Assembly (NCBI RefSeq): GCF_018614415.1
Contig: NZ_JAGGOO010000052.1
Location: forward strand, 1 to 60,812
DNA length: 60,812 nucleotides
DNA from: Streptomyces sp. ISL-12
GTDB lineage: Bacteria; Actinomycetota; Actinomycetes; Streptomycetales; Streptomycetaceae
Direction of reading: 5' to 3'
The translations under genes were made by a program, and so were the position numbers. Shown here piece by piece: positions 1-9,923 of this stretch. The notes beneath the pieces were generated by a model. It saw only the letters and a list, made by a program, of their open reading frames with translations, ran no database searches and was not told where the DNA came from. How positions within the stretch are numbered: position 1 is the stretch's first letter; each line of letters starts with the position of its first letter.

Positions 1-94
1 TCGGCCACCGGGGTCAGGCACAGCAGCGCGTGTCACAGCGGACCGGGACGGTCTTGCAGCGCAGTGCGTGTCCGGCCGTCCGGCCGGCCGGCCG

Positions 95-2236
95 TCAGGC
101 CAGGCCTGCCTCCTTCATCTGACGCAGTTCCTTCTTCATCTCGGAGACCTCGTCGCGCAGCCGGGCCGCGATCTCGAACTGGAGCTCCGCCGCGGCGGCC
201 CGCATCCGGGCGGTCATCTCCTCGATCTGCTCCGCGAGCTCGGCCGCGGGACGATCGGTCGGCGCCGTCTCCCCCGACTTCTTCCTGCCGGACTTGGCGC
301 CGCCTGCGGCTTTCCCGCCGAGGGCGGGGACGGGGGCCTTGGCACCCTTTCCGTCCTTGGACTGGCCGCGGTACCCCGATCCGAGCAGCTGCTCGGTGTC
401 GACGTCCTCGCGGGCGATCTGCGCCACGATGTCGTTGATCTTCTTGCGCAGCGGCTGGGGATCGATCCCCTTCGCCTTGTTGTAAGCGACCTGCTTCTCC
501 CTGCGGCGATTGGTCTCGTCGATGGCCTTCTCCATCGCCGGGGTGATCTTGTCGGCGTACATGTGGACCTGGCCGGAGACGTTGCGCGCCGCGCGGCCGA
601 TGGTCTGGATCAGGGAGGTGCCGGAACGCAGAAAGCCCTCCTTGTCGGCGTCGAGGATCGCCACCAGGGAGACCTCGGGCAGGTCGAGGCCCTCACGCAG
701 GAGGTTGATGCCGACCAGCACGTCGTACTCGCCGGCGCGCAGCTCACGCAGCAGCTCGACGCGGCGCAGAGTGTCGACGTCGCTGTGCAGGTAGCGCACC
801 TGGATGCCCAGCTCCAGGAAGTAGTCGGTGAGGTCCTCGGCCATCTTCTTGGTGAGCGTGGTGACCAGGACGCGCTCGTCCTTCTCGGTGCGGGTGCGGA
901 TCTCGTGCACCAGGTCGTCGATCTGGCCCTCGGTGGGCTTGACGACGACCTCCGGGTCGACGAGGCCGGTCGGACGAATGATCTGCTCGACGACGCCGTC
1001 CGAGCGGGACAGCTCGTACTGCCCGGGGGTGGCCGACAGGTAGACCGCCTGTCCGATGCGCTCCTGGAACTCCTCCCACTTCAGCGGGCGGTTGTCGAGC
1101 GCGGAGGGCAACCGGAAACCGTGGTCGACGAGGGTGCGCTTACGGGAGGCGTCGCCCTCGTACATGGCACCGATCTGCGGCACGGTGACGTGCGACTCGT
1201 CGATGACCAGCAGGAAGTCGTCCGGGAAGTAGTCGAGCAGGGTGTTGGGCGGGGAGCCGGGCGAACGGCCGTCGAAGTGCATCGAGTAGTTCTCGACGCC
1301 GGAGCAGGAGCCGATCTGGCGGAGCATCTCGATGTCGTACGTGGTGCGCATGCGCAGGCGCTGGGCCTCCAGGAGCTTGCCCTGCTGCTCCAGCTCGGCC
1401 AGGCGCTCGCCCAGCTCCTTCTCGATGTCGTTGACCGCGCGCTCCAGCCGCTCGGGGCCCGCGACGTAGTGGGAGGCCGGGAAGACGTAGAGCTGCTGGT
1501 CGTCGCTGATGATCTCGCCGGTGAGCGGGTGGAGCGTGGACAGCGCCTCGATCTCGTCGCCGAACATCTCGATCCGGACGGCCAGCTCCTCGTAGACCGG
1601 GAAGATCTCGATGGTGTCGCCGCGGACCCGGAAGGTGCCCCGGGTGAAGGCCATGTCGTTGCGCGTGTACTGGATGTCCACGAAGCGGCGCAGCAGCTCG
1701 TCCCGGTCGAACTCGTCGCCGACGCGGAGCGGGACCATGCGGTCGACGTACTCCTGGGGCGTACCCAGGCCGTAGATGCAGGAGACCGAGGCGACCACGA
1801 CGACGTCGCGGCGGGTGAGCAGCGAGTTGGTCGCGGAGTGGCGCAGCCGCTCGACCTCCTCGTTGATCGAGGAGTCCTTCTCGATGTAGGTGTCCGACTG
1901 GGGGACGTACGCCTCGGGCTGGTAGTAGTCGTAGTACGAGACGAAGTACTCGACGGCGTTGTTGGGCAGCAGCTCGCGGAACTCGTTCGCCAGCTGGGCG
2001 GCCAGGGTCTTGTTCGGTGCCATCACCAGCGTGGGCCGCTGGAGCTTCTCGATCATCCACGCGGTGGTGGCGGACTTGCCGGTGCCGGTGGCGCCGAGCA
2101 GGACGACGTCCTTCTCGCCGGCTTCGACGCGCCGGGCGAGATCGGCGATGGCCGCCGGCTGGTCGCCGCTCGGCTGGTAGGGGCTGACGACCTCGAAGGG
2201 CGCCACCGTGCGTTCGATGTGGGAAACGGGCCGCAT
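95..2236 (-). CDS. uvrB: UvrABC system protein B (excision nuclease subunit)
   Basis: Damage-verification helicase of nucleotide excision repair: it is loaded by UvrA and then recruits UvrC. The 713-aa protein has the full family layout. Walker A (GATGTGKS) lies at residues 48-55, the Tyr-rich beta-hairpin ([15 protein letters not shown]) at about 95, helicase box VIDESH near 335, the second RecA lobe with RAAR, and a C-terminal UVR motif that binds UvrC. The start chosen is the ATG giving [17 protein letters not shown], as in other actinobacterial UvrB; an in-frame TTG ten codons upstream is less likely. The Lys/Gly-rich linker before the UVR motif is typical of Streptomyces. The first 94 bases of the window, downstream of this gene, hold only a self-complementary GGCCGG run (about 72-94) that could help termination. 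Confidence 0.97.
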   Translation of the reverse strand: MRPVSHIERTVAPFEVVSPYQPSGDQPAAIADLARRVEAGEKDVVLLGATGTGKSATTAWMIEKLQRPTLVMAPNKTLAAQLANEFRELLPNNAVEYFVSYYDYYQPEAYVPQSDTYIEKDSSINEEVERLRHSATNSLLTRRDVVVVASVSCIYGLGTPQEYVDRMVPLRVGDEFDRDELLRRFVDIQYTRNDMAFTRGTFRVRGDTIEIFPVYEELAVRIEMFGDEIEALSTLHPLTGEIISDDQQLYVFPASHYVAGPERLERAVNDIEKELGERLAELEQQGKLLEAQRLRMRTTYDIEMLRQIGSCSGVENYSMHFDGRSPGSPPNTLLDYFPDDFLLVIDESHVTVPQIGAMYEGDASRKRTLVDHGFRLPSALDNRPLKWEEFQERIGQAVYLSATPGQYELSRSDGVVEQIIRPTGLVDPEVVVKPTEGQIDDLVHEIRTRTEKDERVLVTTLTKKMAEDLTDYFLELGIQVRYLHSDVDTLRRVELLRELRAGEYDVLVGINLLREGLDLPEVSLVAILDADKEGFLRSGTSLIQTIGRAARNVSGQVHMYADKITPAMEKAIDETNRRREKQVAYNKAKGIDPQPLRKKINDIVAQIAREDVDTEQLLGSGYRGQSKDGKGAKAPVPALGGKAAGGAKSGRKKSGETAPTDRPAAELAEQIEEMTARMRAAAAELQFEIAARLRDEVSEMKKELRQMKEAGLA

Positions 2237-2276
2237 GCCATCCACCGTACGACCCCCCACTGACAATGGGCCCGGA

Positions 2277-3158
2277 TCAGCGGTTCTGCGGGGTCCGGGA
2301 GCGCCGGTGGGCCAGCGGACGGCGGTAGCGGAGGGCGGGGTGGCGGGCCGCGGGGTGGCGGGCCGGGCCGGGGCCGGCGGGGTGCGCGGGGATGCCGGGC
2401 TTGTGGTCGACCGGGCGCCGGGCGGGTTCGCCCACCACCATGAGCGGGTCGAACATCACAACCACGCCCGCGAGGAGGAGGAAGGCGAGCGGGCCGATCA
2501 GCATGGGCGCGAGGAGGGCGGCAGGCGAGTCGCCCGTGACGGGTCCGGCCGTGTCGTGCACATGGACGTCGAGCGCGGCCATGCCCGTGTAGTGCATGCC
2601 GGCGACCGCGAGCCCCATGATCAGACTGGCGCCGACGCTCCACAGGAGGCCGCGGACCTGCCCCGCCGCCCACAGGGCCGCGGTGGCGGCGGCCATCGCT
2701 ATGACGACGGACATGGCGACGGTGACGGTGTTGTACTCCAGGTCCCCGTCGAGGCGCATGCCGGCCATGCCCAGGTAGTGCATCGACGCGATGCCCAGAC
2801 CGGTGATCGTGCCGCCGGTGAACAGGGCCGTTCCGCCGGCGTCCCGGTGGCCGACGATGAAGATGCCGATGCCCACCATCACAATGGCGACGGCCAGGCT
2901 CGCGAACGTCATCGGCATGTCGTAGCGGATCGGTGTGCCCTCGACCCTGAACCCCATCATCGCGATGAAGTGCATGGTCCAGATGCCGGAGCCGATCGCC
3001 GCCGAGCCCAGTGCCAGCCATCCGGGCCGCCACGACTGGGCGACCAGCATGGACCTGGTGGTGCAGCGCAGGCCGAGGGCCCCGCCGAGGCAGGCCATCA
3101 GGTAGGCCACCAGCGGTGTGACGAGTCCGTAACTGAATCCGTCGACCGTGCCTTGCAT
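2277..3158 (-). CDS. MHYT-domain integral membrane sensor-like protein
   Basis: A 293-aa membrane protein with about seven hydrophobic helices. The MHYT signature occurs three times ([27 protein letters not shown]). In other bacteria the domain is thought to bind a metal, possibly copper, and sense O2, CO or NO. Here there is no GGDEF, EAL or kinase domain after the membrane part, only an Arg/Pro/His-rich tail of about 55 residues, so it is a stand-alone MHYT protein. The ATG has a good AAGGA site 8 bases upstream. The reading frame stays open far upstream over the glpQ gene, but that extension is an antisense artefact. The tail is encoded by GGCGGGCC-rich repeats. Ligand and output are unknown. 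Confidence 0.88.
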   Translation of the reverse strand: MQGTVDGFSYGLVTPLVAYLMACLGGALGLRCTTRSMLVAQSWRPGWLALGSAAIGSGIWTMHFIAMMGFRVEGTPIRYDMPMTFASLAVAIVMVGIGIFIVGHRDAGGTALFTGGTITGLGIASMHYLGMAGMRLDGDLEYNTVTVAMSVVIAMAAATAALWAAGQVRGLLWSVGASLIMGLAVAGMHYTGMAALDVHVHDTAGPVTGDSPAALLAPMLIGPLAFLLLAGVVVMFDPLMVVGEPARRPVDHKPGIPAHPAGPGPARHPAARHPALRYRRPLAHRRSRTPQNR

Positions 3159-3434
3159 GCGCGGCTGTCCTTCCGCCCTCTTACGCCCTGGCTCCCCCGG
3201 AGTACGTCCCCCTCCCAGGACCGCACGGGCGGTCCGGGTCCAGAGAAGTATGACCGCCACCGGAATGGTCGAACGATTCTCCGGCAAAGAATCACGGCCT
3301 TGCCCCAGTTGTGCCGCCCCCGTGAGCACAGTTGAGCAACTCCATTCAGCCTGTGGCCATTCTGCACTCCTCCGCCGTTGACGGTCCGCTGTCACAGTGG
3401 TGCTGTTCGTGATCATTCGACGCGAGGAGTACGC

Positions 3435-4322
3435 ATGCACGCGCGCGCTGTTGCCGTCACGACCACCGCGCTCCTGGGAGCGGCCCTGCTGGCGCCCGCC
3501 TCCTGGGCCCAGGGGTCCCGCAGCGGGCCGGGGCCGGTGGTCGTCGCCCACCGGGGCGCTTCCGCCTACGCGCCGGAGAACACCCTGGCCGCCGTCGACA
3601 AGGCGGCCGAACTGGGCATCGACTGGGTGGAGAACGACGTCCAGCGCACGAAGGACGGCGAACTCGTCGTCCTCCACGACGACAGCCTGCGTCGCACCAC
3701 CGACGCCGAGGAGGTCTTCCCCGACCGGGCGCCCTGGAAGGTGAAGGACTTCACGGCCGCCGAGATCGCGCGCCTGGACGCCGGAAGCTGGTTCGGCGCC
3801 GCCTACACGGGCGCGCGCGTGCCGACGCTGGAGGAGTATGTCGACCGTGTCGAGCACCACCACCAGAAGCTGCTGCTGGAGATCAAGAATCCTGAGCTGT
3901 ACCCCGGCATCGAGCGGGAGACGCTCAAGGTCCTCGGCAACGAGGGCTGGCTGGACCGGCGGCACGTCGTCGGCCGGCTGGTCGTGCAGAGCTTCAGCGC
4001 GGACAGTGTGCGGACCGTCCATGAGCTGAAGCCGGCCGTCAAGACCGGGTTCCTGGGCACGCCGCCCGTGTCCGACCTGCCCGCGTACGCCGAGTTCACC
4101 GACCAGATCAATCCCTCCTACGGCTCGCTCTCGCCGGTCTACGTGTCCTCGGTCCAAGCGTTCGAGGGGCCGCACGGCAGGCCGCTGGAGGTCTTCGCCT
4201 GGACGGTCGACGACGCGGACGACGCCCGGCGGACGGCCGGGTACGGAGTCGACGGCATCATCACCAACCGGCCCGACGTGGTCCGGGACGCGACGCGCGG
4301 GGGTGTGCCGGGAACCGGGTGA
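3435..4322 (+). CDS. glpQ: Secreted glycerophosphodiester phosphodiesterase
   Basis: Hydrolyses glycerophosphodiesters to glycerol-3-phosphate and an alcohol, outside the cytoplasm. The 295-aa product starts with a signal peptide (Arg near the start, hydrophobic core, cleavage around SWAQG at residues 22-26). The catalytic domain opens with VVAHRGASAYAPENT and continues with ENDVQRTKDGELVVLHDD, supplying the His, Glu, Asp and His residues that bind metal and phosphate, and ends with FAWTVDDADD and GVDGIITNRPD, both family hallmarks. The ATG is preceded by GAGGAG. The gene is divergent from the MHYT gene. Phosphate (PhoP) control is common for such enzymes in Streptomyces, but no clear PHO box was recognised here. 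Confidence 0.94.
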   Translation: MHARAVAVTTTALLGAALLAPASWAQGSRSGPGPVVVAHRGASAYAPENTLAAVDKAAELGIDWVENDVQRTKDGELVVLHDDSLRRTTDAEEVFPDRAPWKVKDFTAAEIARLDAGSWFGAAYTGARVPTLEEYVDRVEHHHQKLLLEIKNPELYPGIERETLKVLGNEGWLDRRHVVGRLVVQSFSADSVRTVHELKPAVKTGFLGTPPVSDLPAYAEFTDQINPSYGSLSPVYVSSVQAFEGPHGRPLEVFAWTVDDADDARRTAGYGVDGIITNRPDVVRDATRGGVPGTG

Positions 4323-4394
4323 CCTCGCCCGTACCGGGAGGAGGACTGCCGGTTCCGCGGGGCGTTGTCAGTGGTGGGCCGTACGGTGGTGCGC

Positions 4395-4949
4395 ATGGAC
4401 AGCCAGGGGCAGTACGTGCAGCGGGTGGCGTGGACCGTCGTCGGTACCGGCATCGGTCCGCTGCTGCTCGCCGCGACCGGCGAGGGCCTGGTCAACGTCG
4501 TGTTCCACGCCGCCGGGCCGGTCCGCGACCGGGCGCTGGACCGGCTCGCGGCGCGGCTGGGCGGCGAGCCGGTGGAGGCACCCGGCACCCCGCTGCTGAC
4601 GGAGGCGGCGGAGCAGTTGGGGGCGTACTTCTCCGGTGACCGGCACGCCTTCGACCTGCCCCTGGACTGGTCGCTGATATCCGGGTTCAACCGGGAGGTG
4701 CTGCGGGAGCTGGCGTCCGGGGTCCCCTACGGAACGGTCGTCGGTTACGGCAAGCTCGCCGGCCGGGTGGGCCAGCCGGGCGCGGCCCAGGCCGTGGGCA
4801 TGGCGATGGGCGCCAATCCGCTGCCGGTCGTCGTGCCCTGCCACCGGGTCGTGGGGAGCGACGGCGGCATCGGGGGGTTCGGGGGCGGTCTGGAGACCAA
4901 GAGGAAGCTGCTCGCGCTGGAGGGAGTCCTGCCCGAGCCACTGTTCTGA
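4395..4949 (+). CDS. ogt: Methylated-DNA--[protein]-cysteine S-methyltransferase
   Basis: Suicide repair protein that moves the alkyl group from O6-alkylguanine to its own cysteine. Of 184 residues, the C-terminal half has the family core: YGTVVGYGKLA (DNA-binding helix region), the active site PCHR with acceptor Cys149, and GGIGGFGGGLETKRKLLALEG. The N-terminal domain is of the Ogt type. No Ada regulatory domain is present. The ATG giving MDSQGQYVQR was preferred; in-frame TTG and GTG codons up to 30 bases upstream are possible, and a GGAGGAGG run lies about 50 bases upstream, so the start is uncertain. It follows glpQ by about 70 bases but is functionally unrelated. Confidence 0.93.
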   Translation: MDSQGQYVQRVAWTVVGTGIGPLLLAATGEGLVNVVFHAAGPVRDRALDRLAARLGGEPVEAPGTPLLTEAAEQLGAYFSGDRHAFDLPLDWSLISGFNREVLRELASGVPYGTVVGYGKLAGRVGQPGAAQAVGMAMGANPLPVVVPCHRVVGSDGGIGGFGGGLETKRKLLALEGVLPEPLF

Positions 4950-5026
4950 CAGCTCGGCTGCCGGATGCGGTCCGTGCGGATCCGGTGACCCGGCAGGCGC
5001 CGCCCTCGGGTCACGTGGCCCTCGGG

Positions 5027-5455
5027 TCAGACGTAGTACCGCGCCTCGAAGATGTTCCCGTCCGGGTCGGTGAAGTAGAAGCTGCGCCTGGCCATGCCCC
5101 GGGCTCCGTAGGAATCGTATGAAAAGTCCGATACCGGGGCGCCCTGGTCCTCCAGACGGCCGCGCAGCGCGTCGAAGTCGCCTTCCGGCAGGGACAGGCA
5201 GACGTGGTTGACCGGATGGCCCGAGCTGTCGGCGGCATCGGGCAGCATCGTCATCCGCGGGGCCATGGTGAGCGGCATGAGGTCGAAGATCGTCTCCTCG
5301 TTGAGGCGTACGGAGGGGAACGGCACCGTTCCCGCCGCGAACTCGGTGACCCGCAAGGGCTCCATGCCCAGCGTCTTCTCGTAGAAGCCGACCGAGGTGA
5401 GCGGGTCGCGCACCCAGAGGACGACGTGGTCGAGGCGTGCCGTGTTGTCCGTCAT
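5027..5455 (-). CDS. VOC-family (glyoxalase/dioxygenase fold) protein
   Basis: A 142-aa protein with two beta-alpha-beta-beta-beta modules of the vicinal oxygen chelate fold. Putative metal ligands are His in LDHVVLWV near the N terminus, His in NHVCLSL near residue 88 and Glu in NIFEARYYV at the C terminus; FTDPDGNIFEARY is the typical closing motif. Members include glyoxalase I, fosfomycin and bleomycin resistance proteins and extradiol dioxygenases; the sequence does not decide between them. It is convergent with ogt and divergent from psuG. Confidence 0.85.
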   Translation of the reverse strand: MTDNTARLDHVVLWVRDPLTSVGFYEKTLGMEPLRVTEFAAGTVPFPSVRLNEETIFDLMPLTMAPRMTMLPDAADSSGHPVNHVCLSLPEGDFDALRGRLEDQGAPVSDFSYDSYGARGMARRSFYFTDPDGNIFEARYYV

Positions 5456-5554
5456 GGTCACCAGCCTGGTGCCGGGACCCGGGGGCCGCAAGGGTTTGGC
5501 CCGGCGCCGTGCCCGCCAGAGATGAGGGAGAGCCGACGGACAGGAGGCGTACCT

Positions 5555-6463
5555 GTGGTGCTGGTGGTGTCGGAAGAGGTGCGGGAGGCGGTCGACTCGC
5601 GTCGGCCCGTGGTGGCCCTGGAGTCCACGATCATCGCGCACGGGCTGCCGCGTCCGCGCAATCTCCAGGTGGCGCGGGAGCTGGAGGAGGCGGTACGGCA
5701 GGAAGGGGCCGTTCCGGCCACGATCGCCGTGCTGGACGGACAACCCCGCGTCGGGCTCGGGAAGGAGCAGCTGGAACGGATCGCCAACGAGGACGGTATC
5801 CGCAAACTCGGCCACCGCGACCTGCCGCTCGCGGTGGCGGCCGGGGCGAGCGGGGCGACCACGGTCTCGGCGACCGCGTCGCTGGCGGCGGGGGCGGGCA
5901 TCCGGGTCTTCGCCACCGGTGGGCTGGGCGGGGTGCACCGGGAGTGGACGGCGACGCAGGACGAGTCGGCCGACCTGGGCCTGCTGGCGCGCACCCGTAT
6001 CACCGTGGTCTGCGCGGGGGTGAAGTCGATCCTGGACGTGCCGGCGACGCTCCAGCGGCTGGAGACCTTGGGGGTCGCGGTGGCCGGGTACGGCACGGAC
6101 CGGTTCCCCGGCTTCTACCTCTCCGACTCGGGGCATCCGGTGGACTGGACGTTGCGTACGCCGCAGGAGGTGGCGTCGGTGATGCGGGCGCAGGACGCGC
6201 TCGGGACGCCGGAGTCGGCGCTGATCGTCGCCAATCCGGTGCCCGAGGAGGAGCAGCTCGATCCCGAGGTGCACGCGCGGGTGCTCGCCGACGCGCTGCG
6301 CGCGTGCGCGGAAGAGGGCGTCACCGGACAGGCGGTCACCCCGTTCCTCCTCGACCACCTGGTGCGGCACACGGACGGTGCCTCGCTGACCGCCAACCTG
6401 GCGGCGGTGCGCGGCAACGTGCGGCTGGCGGCACGGGTGGCGGCGGCCTGGACCGGGGCGTGA
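5555..6463 (+). CDS. psuG: Pseudouridine-5'-phosphate glycosidase
   Basis: Splits the C-C glycosidic bond of pseudouridine 5'-phosphate to uracil and ribose 5-phosphate. The 302-aa product has the signature ALESTIIAHGLPRPRNLQVA near the N terminus, then KLGHRDLPLA, FATGGLGGVHRE and CAGVKSILD, which line the Mn-dependent active site in characterised PsuG. Translation most likely starts at the GTG that follows AGGAGG by 7 bases; a second GTG comes directly after it. Its end overlaps the kinase gene by four bases (GTGA), so the two form an operon matching the pseudouridine salvage pathway: kinase first, glycosidase second. The same fold occurs in IndA proteins beside pigment genes, but no such genes are here. 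Confidence 0.93.
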   Translation: MVLVVSEEVREAVDSRRPVVALESTIIAHGLPRPRNLQVARELEEAVRQEGAVPATIAVLDGQPRVGLGKEQLERIANEDGIRKLGHRDLPLAVAAGASGATTVSATASLAAGAGIRVFATGGLGGVHREWTATQDESADLGLLARTRITVVCAGVKSILDVPATLQRLETLGVAVAGYGTDRFPGFYLSDSGHPVDWTLRTPQEVASVMRAQDALGTPESALIVANPVPEEEQLDPEVHARVLADALRACAEEGVTGQAVTPFLLDHLVRHTDGASLTANLAAVRGNVRLAARVAAAWTGA

Positions 6464-7440
6464 CGGCGGGGCCGGACGGCACGCTGCTGGTGATCGGGGA
6501 CGTGATCACGGACATCGTCGTCCGCCCCCGTGGGCCGCTGGCCGTCGGTACGGACACGGCCGCCTCGATCCGCCGGCTGCCCGGCGGCGCGGGCGCCAAC
6601 GTGGCCTGCTGGGCCGTTCACGAGGGCTGCGAGGACGTACGGCTGTTCGGGCGGGTCGGTGCGGACGCGGCGGTCTGGCACGAGCGGGAGCTGGTGGCGG
6701 CCGGGGTACGGCCCCGTCTGGTGGTGGACGAGGAGGCGCCGACGGGGACGGTCGTCTGCCTGGTCGACGCGGGTGCCTCGGCCGAGCGGACGTTCCTGAC
6801 GGACAGCGGGGCGTCGCTCCGGCTCGCGCCCGGCGACTGGTCGGACGCGCTGCTCGACGGTGTCGGGCATCTGCATCTGTCGGGTTACCTGCTGTTCTCC
6901 GCGCCGAGCCGCGCGCTGGTGGCGGTCGCGCTGGAAGCGGCACGCGCGCGTGGGGTGCCGGTGAGTCTGGATCCCGCGTCGGCCGGCTTCCTCGCGGAAC
7001 TGGGTGCCGACCGGTTCTTCTCCCTCGTTCAGGGAGTGGATGTACTCCTGCCGAGTCATGACGAGGCGTGTCTGCTGACGGGGCTGTTCCGGACGGACGA
7101 CTCGGCGGCCGACGCGGTGGTCGGCGCGGCGGCCGACGCAGGGGCCGGCGCGGCGGTCGAGTTGAGCCGTCGGGTGCCGCTTGTGGTCGCCAAGCTGGGA
7201 GCGGACGGTGCGGTGGTGGCGCGCGGCGGTGCCGTGTGCGCCCGGGTGCCCGCCGTACCGGCGACGCCCCGGGACGCGACGGGCGCGGGTGACGCCTTCA
7301 CCGGGGCGTTCCTCGCGGCCCTGCTGTCGGGGGCGGGTCCGGCGGAGGCGGCGGCGCGGGGGTGCCGGGCGGGGGCGGAGGCGGTTGAACGGGTGGGCGG
7401 TCGGCCCGCCTGTATCCGGCCCCCGGCCCACGGCGGCTGA
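6460..7440 (+). CDS. psuK: PfkB-family sugar kinase, probably pseudouridine kinase
   Basis: A 326-aa ribokinase-fold kinase. It begins with LLVIGDVITDIVV, has the N-terminal PfkB signature RRLPGGAGANVACWA, and carries the C-terminal signature DATGAGDAFTGAFLAALL at about residue 272, where Asp278 is the catalytic base and GAG forms the anion hole. The GTG start overlaps the psuG stop (GTGA), implying translational coupling. That neighbour is the reason for proposing pseudouridine as substrate; the sequence alone would only say PfkB kinase. Ribose or another nucleoside remain alternatives. About 250 bases without a clear gene follow before the convergent methyltransferase; a weak 6-bp hairpin at 7536-7553 is the only structure noticed. 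Confidence 0.87.
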   Translation: MTAGPDGTLLVIGDVITDIVVRPRGPLAVGTDTAASIRRLPGGAGANVACWAVHEGCEDVRLFGRVGADAAVWHERELVAAGVRPRLVVDEEAPTGTVVCLVDAGASAERTFLTDSGASLRLAPGDWSDALLDGVGHLHLSGYLLFSAPSRALVAVALEAARARGVPVSLDPASAGFLAELGADRFFSLVQGVDVLLPSHDEACLLTGLFRTDDSAADAVVGAAADAGAGAAVELSRRVPLVVAKLGADGAVVARGGAVCARVPAVPATPRDATGAGDAFTGAFLAALLSGAGPAEAAARGCRAGAEAVERVGGRPACIRPPAHGG

Positions 7441-7687
7441 CGTACGGGCGTCGCCATGAGGTCCGGCCTCGCTACGGCGACAGCTTCCGGCGTCCCGCAC
7501 GGCGACCGCCCCGGCACGTCACGGTGACTGTCTTCACCGCCCGTCACGGCGGTTGCACCCACCTGTCAGGGTGACAGCAGTCTCACCTCCGCCGAGGGAC
7601 AGGAACCGGAGCGGAGGCCGAGCAACGTTCAGGCGGACCCTGCACGTCGGCAGCCCGGCAGTGTGCCCGGGCCTCCGCGCCACCCGG

Positions 7688-8482
7688 CTACGCCTTGCGC
7701 CCCCATGCCGAGATCATGGGGGCCGTGGCCAGATCCATGGACCCCGAGGCGACGTTGGCGAGATGCCGGTCGATGTCCTGGTCCGTGGCGAGGCCGGCGG
7801 TGACCAGTTGGTCGCGGACCTGGCGGATCGTGGCGGACTCCAGGGCGGCACAGGCGGGTGAGGTCACCGGGAAGTGCGCGTCCGCCTCGACCCGGCGCAG
7901 ACCGGCCTCCCGCAGCAGCCGCGGCAGTTGCCGGCCGTAGGACAGGTCGGCGCCACGACGGGCCAGCAACTTGCGGAAGGCGTGCCGCAGCTGGTTCGCC
8001 AGTTGCTGCTCGGGCCCGTACTCGTCGGGGCACAGCAGCGGCTGGAGCGCGGGGTCGGCGTCCTCCACCAGGAGGCGTCCGCCGGGGCGCAGGGACCTGA
8101 CCATGGACCGCAACGCCCGTTCCCGCTCCGGTACATGAACGAGTACGAGCCTTGCGTGCACCAGGTCGAAGCTCTCGCCCGGCGGGTCCTGTGCGCCCAC
8201 GTCGTGCACCCGCACCTCGACCGGCGGCCGGGCGGCCGGGGCGAGACGCGAGGTGTCGATGTCGGTCGCGACGATCCGTCCCGTGGGGCCCACCTTCTTG
8301 GCCAGCCACGAGACCACGGAGGTGCCGCCGGCTCCGACCTCCCAGCAGCGCCAGCCCGGTCCGATGCCCATGGCGGTGAGGTGCCGGAACGTCGTGGGAT
8401 CGAAGAGGGTGGCGAAGGCATCGAAACGCTCCGCCGCCTCGGTCTGCCGGTTGTCGAGGAGATATCCGTCGGTTCGCGTCAT
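7688..8482 (-). CDS. Class I SAM-dependent methyltransferase
   Basis: A 264-aa Rossmann methyltransferase. Motif I is WEVGAGGTSVVSWLA, followed by the acidic SAM-ribose residue in VATDID, LVHARLVLVHVP (motif IV/V region) and LRPGGRLLVEDAD (motif VI). The substrate is not evident. The ATG giving MTRTDGYLLDN was chosen; an in-frame extension of 42 residues upstream has no recognisable domain. It is divergent from corA with about 215 bases between starts. Confidence 0.85.
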   Translation of the reverse strand: MTRTDGYLLDNRQTEAAERFDAFATLFDPTTFRHLTAMGIGPGWRCWEVGAGGTSVVSWLAKKVGPTGRIVATDIDTSRLAPAARPPVEVRVHDVGAQDPPGESFDLVHARLVLVHVPERERALRSMVRSLRPGGRLLVEDADPALQPLLCPDEYGPEQQLANQLRHAFRKLLARRGADLSYGRQLPRLLREAGLRRVEADAHFPVTSPACAALESATIRQVRDQLVTAGLATDQDIDRHLANVASGSMDLATAPMISAWGRKA

Positions 8483-8697
8483 GGGGCGATCATCCCAGTT
8501 GCCCGGCTTGTCGGAAGGGGCCGACGCTCCGAACGGAACCGGGCTGTCCGCATCCGGGTACGACCGGTTGTCCACAGCCGGGAACCAAGCGGAATCTCCC
8601 CTTTCCACAGGCCCGTCCGAGGTCCGCGCCGGCCTGGCAGACTGGCGCGGCAGGCGCGGGAAGCACGGCGCACGGGGAAGTACGCGAGGAGATCCGT

Positions 8698-9825
8698 ATG
8701 TCCATGGCAGGGAATCTGCGGAAGGTCACGAGCCTCGGCAAGGGCGGACACCTCCGCCGCGTGGCGCGGCTCGCCCGCCGGCGTCCGCGCGTCGACCTCA
8801 GCCATCCCGCGCGCTCCCCGCTGGGCTCTTCGGTGGTCAACTGCGTGACGTACCGGGACGGGAACCGCGTGCCCGGGGCTGTCGGTCTGGTGGACGCGGT
8901 GGAGCGGGTACGCAAGCGTGGGGACGGTTTCGTCTGGCTCGGGCTGCACGAGCCGACGGACGAGGAGTTCGCGGACATCGCGGAACTCTTCGATCTGCAT
9001 CCGCTGGCGGTCGAGGACGCCGTCGAGGCCCACCAGCGTCCGAAGCTGGAGCGGTACGGGGAGACGCTCTTCGCGGTCTTCAAAACGGTCTGTTACGTCG
9101 AGCACGAGGAACTGACGGCCACCAGCGAGGTGGTGAACACCGGCGAGATCATGGTCTTCACCGGCCAGGACTTCGTGGTGACCGTGCGGCACGGACGGCA
9201 CGGTTCACTGGGGCCGCTGCGCGAGGAGCTGGAGTCCGATCCCCGGCAGCTCGCCAAGGGACCCTCGGCTGTGCTGCACGCGGTCGCGGACCATGTCGTC
9301 GACGACTTCCTCACCGCCATCGACGCGGTGCAGGCGGATGTCGACCATGTCGAGACGGCCGTGTTCGCGGAGGACGGCGCACGGCTCGACCCCGGGCGGA
9401 TCTACCAGCTCAAACGCGAGCTCCTGGAGCTGAAGCGGGCGGTGGTACCACTCGGCCGGCCGCTGGAGGAACTGGCCACCCGGCCGATCCGGGTGGTGGA
9501 CCCGGAGATACAGGCCTACTTCCGTGACGTCTCCGACCACCTGCTGCGGGCCACGGAGCAGATAGCCGCCTTCGACGAACTGCTCAACTCCATCCTCCAG
9601 GCGCACCTCGCGCAGGTCACGGTCGCGCAGAACGCGGACATGCGGAAGATCACGGCCTGGGCGGCGATCGTCGCCGTGCCGACCATGGTCTGCGGCATGT
9701 ACGGCATGAACTTCGACCACATGCCGGAACTGCGATGGCGGTACGGCTACGGCTTGGTCCTGGGCGTGATCGCCGTCGCCTGTCTGACGCTGTACCGGGG
9801 GTTCCGGCGGAACGACTGGCTTTGA
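8698..9825 (+). CDS. corA: CorA-type magnesium/cobalt transporter
   Basis: Inner-membrane channel for Mg2+ (also Co2+ or Ni2+). The 375-aa protein has a basic N-terminal stretch, the soluble alpha/beta funnel domain (residues about 60-250), a long stalk helix and two C-terminal membrane helices. The selectivity motif GMN appears in CGMYGMNFDHMPEL, and the protein ends on a basic residue-rich tail (RGFRRNDWL), all typical of CorA. The ATG has GAGGAG 6 bases upstream. No Mg-responsive leader was recognised. The unusually basic first 40 residues may be an N-terminal extension specific to actinobacteria. Confidence 0.93.
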   Translation: MSMAGNLRKVTSLGKGGHLRRVARLARRRPRVDLSHPARSPLGSSVVNCVTYRDGNRVPGAVGLVDAVERVRKRGDGFVWLGLHEPTDEEFADIAELFDLHPLAVEDAVEAHQRPKLERYGETLFAVFKTVCYVEHEELTATSEVVNTGEIMVFTGQDFVVTVRHGRHGSLGPLREELESDPRQLAKGPSAVLHAVADHVVDDFLTAIDAVQADVDHVETAVFAEDGARLDPGRIYQLKRELLELKRAVVPLGRPLEELATRPIRVVDPEIQAYFRDVSDHLLRATEQIAAFDELLNSILQAHLAQVTVAQNADMRKITAWAAIVAVPTMVCGMYGMNFDHMPELRWRYGYGLVLGVIAVACLTLYRGFRRNDWL

Positions 9826-9923
9826 CGACGCGCTGCGAACGACCGGCTTCGCACGGCCGGCTTCGAACAACCCGCTCCGGTCCCGCGCGCGGCAGATCTG
9901 CTGATCCGTGCGCTCCGGACGCA

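Noticed and set aside
68..2263. 731-codon frame on the plus strand opposite uvrB
   Set aside because: It is an antisense shadow created by high GC at codon third positions; no domain, and uvrB on the other strand is complete.
3159..4175. Upstream extension of the MHYT frame to 632 codons
   Set aside because: It runs antisense through glpQ; the internal ATG at 3158 has a good ribosome binding site and starts the domain.
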